Shown one piece after another: positions 63,101 through 64,000 of a stretch of 64,000 nucleotides of DNA (its first letter is position 1; each line of letters begins with the position of its first letter). This stretch comes from Symbiodinium natans (Eukaryota; Sar; Dinophyceae; Suessiales; Symbiodiniaceae), in NCBI GenBank assembly GCA_905221605.1, contig CAJNDS010000302.1, positions 522,450-586,449 of the forward strand, given 5' to 3'. Both the position numbers and the translations under genes were made by a program. Under the pieces are notes generated by a model. The model made no database searches and was not told the DNA's origin. It saw only the letters and a program-made list of their open reading frames with translations.

Positions 63101-64000
63101 TGATTCTAGGGATGTCTGGGGACGGTGCGAACCCCAACCCTTGGCTCTAAACCCTACAGCGCACCCTAAACCCCAAACCCTAAACCCTGAACCCTAAACT
63201 CTAAACTCTAAACCCTAAACCCTAAGCCCTAAACCCTAAACCATAAACCCTGAGGGCTATTGTGGTGATTGTTGGGGCTTTTCGGCGTTTCAGGTTGCTT
63301 AAGGTTTCTAAGCTTTAAGGTAAGCGTTTAGGGCAAGCTCGCAAAAGGGGAGGGGGGGGGGGGGGTGCAGGGACGCGCCAAGTGGCCAAGTAGCTGGCAA
63401 AAGGCTTCAAGCAAGTTAGGGATACAGGGCCCATGATTCAGACCCCCAGGGGAATGCCGGAAGGGAATCCCTGAGTGTCACAAGCACAGAAGGGAATCCC
63501 GAGATTGCCAGGTATCTCGGAACCCTGAACCCTAAATCGGACCAAATTTTCGGGCAGTGTTTAGGGATTAGTTAGAAGGGATACCATGGGCCCTTAGTAT
63601 GGCCCATTGCCCTTGCTTATACTGGTCCGAAGTATGGGCCCCTATGACTCAGATTAAGAGCACAGAGACTTGGAACCTTGGAGTTTAGGGGCTCCAAGGT
63701 TTCAGGCGCCTTTCTTGCCTTTGCCACCCTTGCCCTTGCCGCCCTTGCCGCCCCCCCCGGGAGGCTGCGGCAAGAAGCGGCTGAGGGGCAGGAGCTTCCT
63801 TGAGTGGCGCCACGGGGAGTCTGGAGTTCGGGTTTAAGTTTGTGATTAGGGGTTTTAGGGTTTAGGGTTATCATCGCTCACACTCGGACAAGCCAGGCGA
63901 GGCACACACTGTCTCCGGGTTTAGCGTTTTAGGGTTGTTTTAAGGGTTTAGGGTGTTAGGGTTTAGGGTTTGAGGGTTTAGGGTTTAGAGCTTCAGGATT
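63101..64000. other. Non-coding DNA at the right edge
   Basis: CCCTAAA at 63160-63250, G-run at 63352-63366, TTTAGGG remnants at 63850-64000. No gene recognised. Confidence 0.5.

Overview
This window looks like nuclear DNA of a dinoflagellate. Two things point there. Short and long tracts of the heptamer TTTAGGG/CCCTAAA are scattered on both strands along the whole window. A 19-base exact match to the dinoflagellate spliced leader lies on the minus strand at 40361-40379, directly upstream of a retrotransposon. I cannot name a species. Gene density is very low. Most sequence is single-copy-looking, non-coding DNA broken up by telomere-type tracts, microsatellites (GAA, TA, CA, TAA), homopolymeric G/C runs and at least four families of short foldback or dispersed repeats.

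Three regions carry convincing coding sequence. (1) At the left edge the minus strand is open from 1003 to 1, a partial exon of an unrecognised protein that runs out of the window. (2) At 16332-18641 there is a 2310-bp AT-rich element with 338-bp terminal inverted repeats and a 5-bp target duplication (gaaag). It carries an A32-like DNA-packaging ATPase, a small cysteine-rich zinc-ribbon-like protein and one frame-broken gene. I read it as a miniature or decayed relative of Polinton-like viruses or virophages. (3) From about 40392 down to about 29050 on the minus strand lies a non-LTR (LINE) retrotransposon of about 11.3 kb. Its order is spliced-leader relict, 5'UTR, ORF1 (coiled coil and RNA-binding-like), in-frame TGA CTA G, ORF2 (APE endonuclease, reverse transcriptase, RNase H), ORF3 (membrane anchor and coiled coil), ORF4 (2-oxoglutarate/Fe(II) dioxygenase fold ending in a SUMO-interaction-like motif), ORF5 (acidic and coiled coil), and a 3' region with degenerate repeats.

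The LINE sits between TTTAGGG tracts at both ends. This suggests telomere-type repeats as its integration site, with the spliced leader carried in by reverse transcription of a mature trans-spliced mRNA. ORF1 and ORF2 share one reading frame across a single UGA in the best-known eukaryotic readthrough context. No AUG precedes the first endonuclease motif, so a Gag-Pol-like readthrough product is likely.

The rest of the window is described by region. A 53-bp tandem repeat (16 copies, each containing CCCTAAACCCTGA) fills 13741-14790. Repeat families are called R1 to R4 here for convenience. R1: 13561, 21731, 44290, 49711, 54396. R2: 2801, 47154, 54824. R3: 50802, 51030, half copy 3286. R4: 10531, 23250, 41028, 62856. 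No tRNA, rRNA or CRISPR array was recognised.
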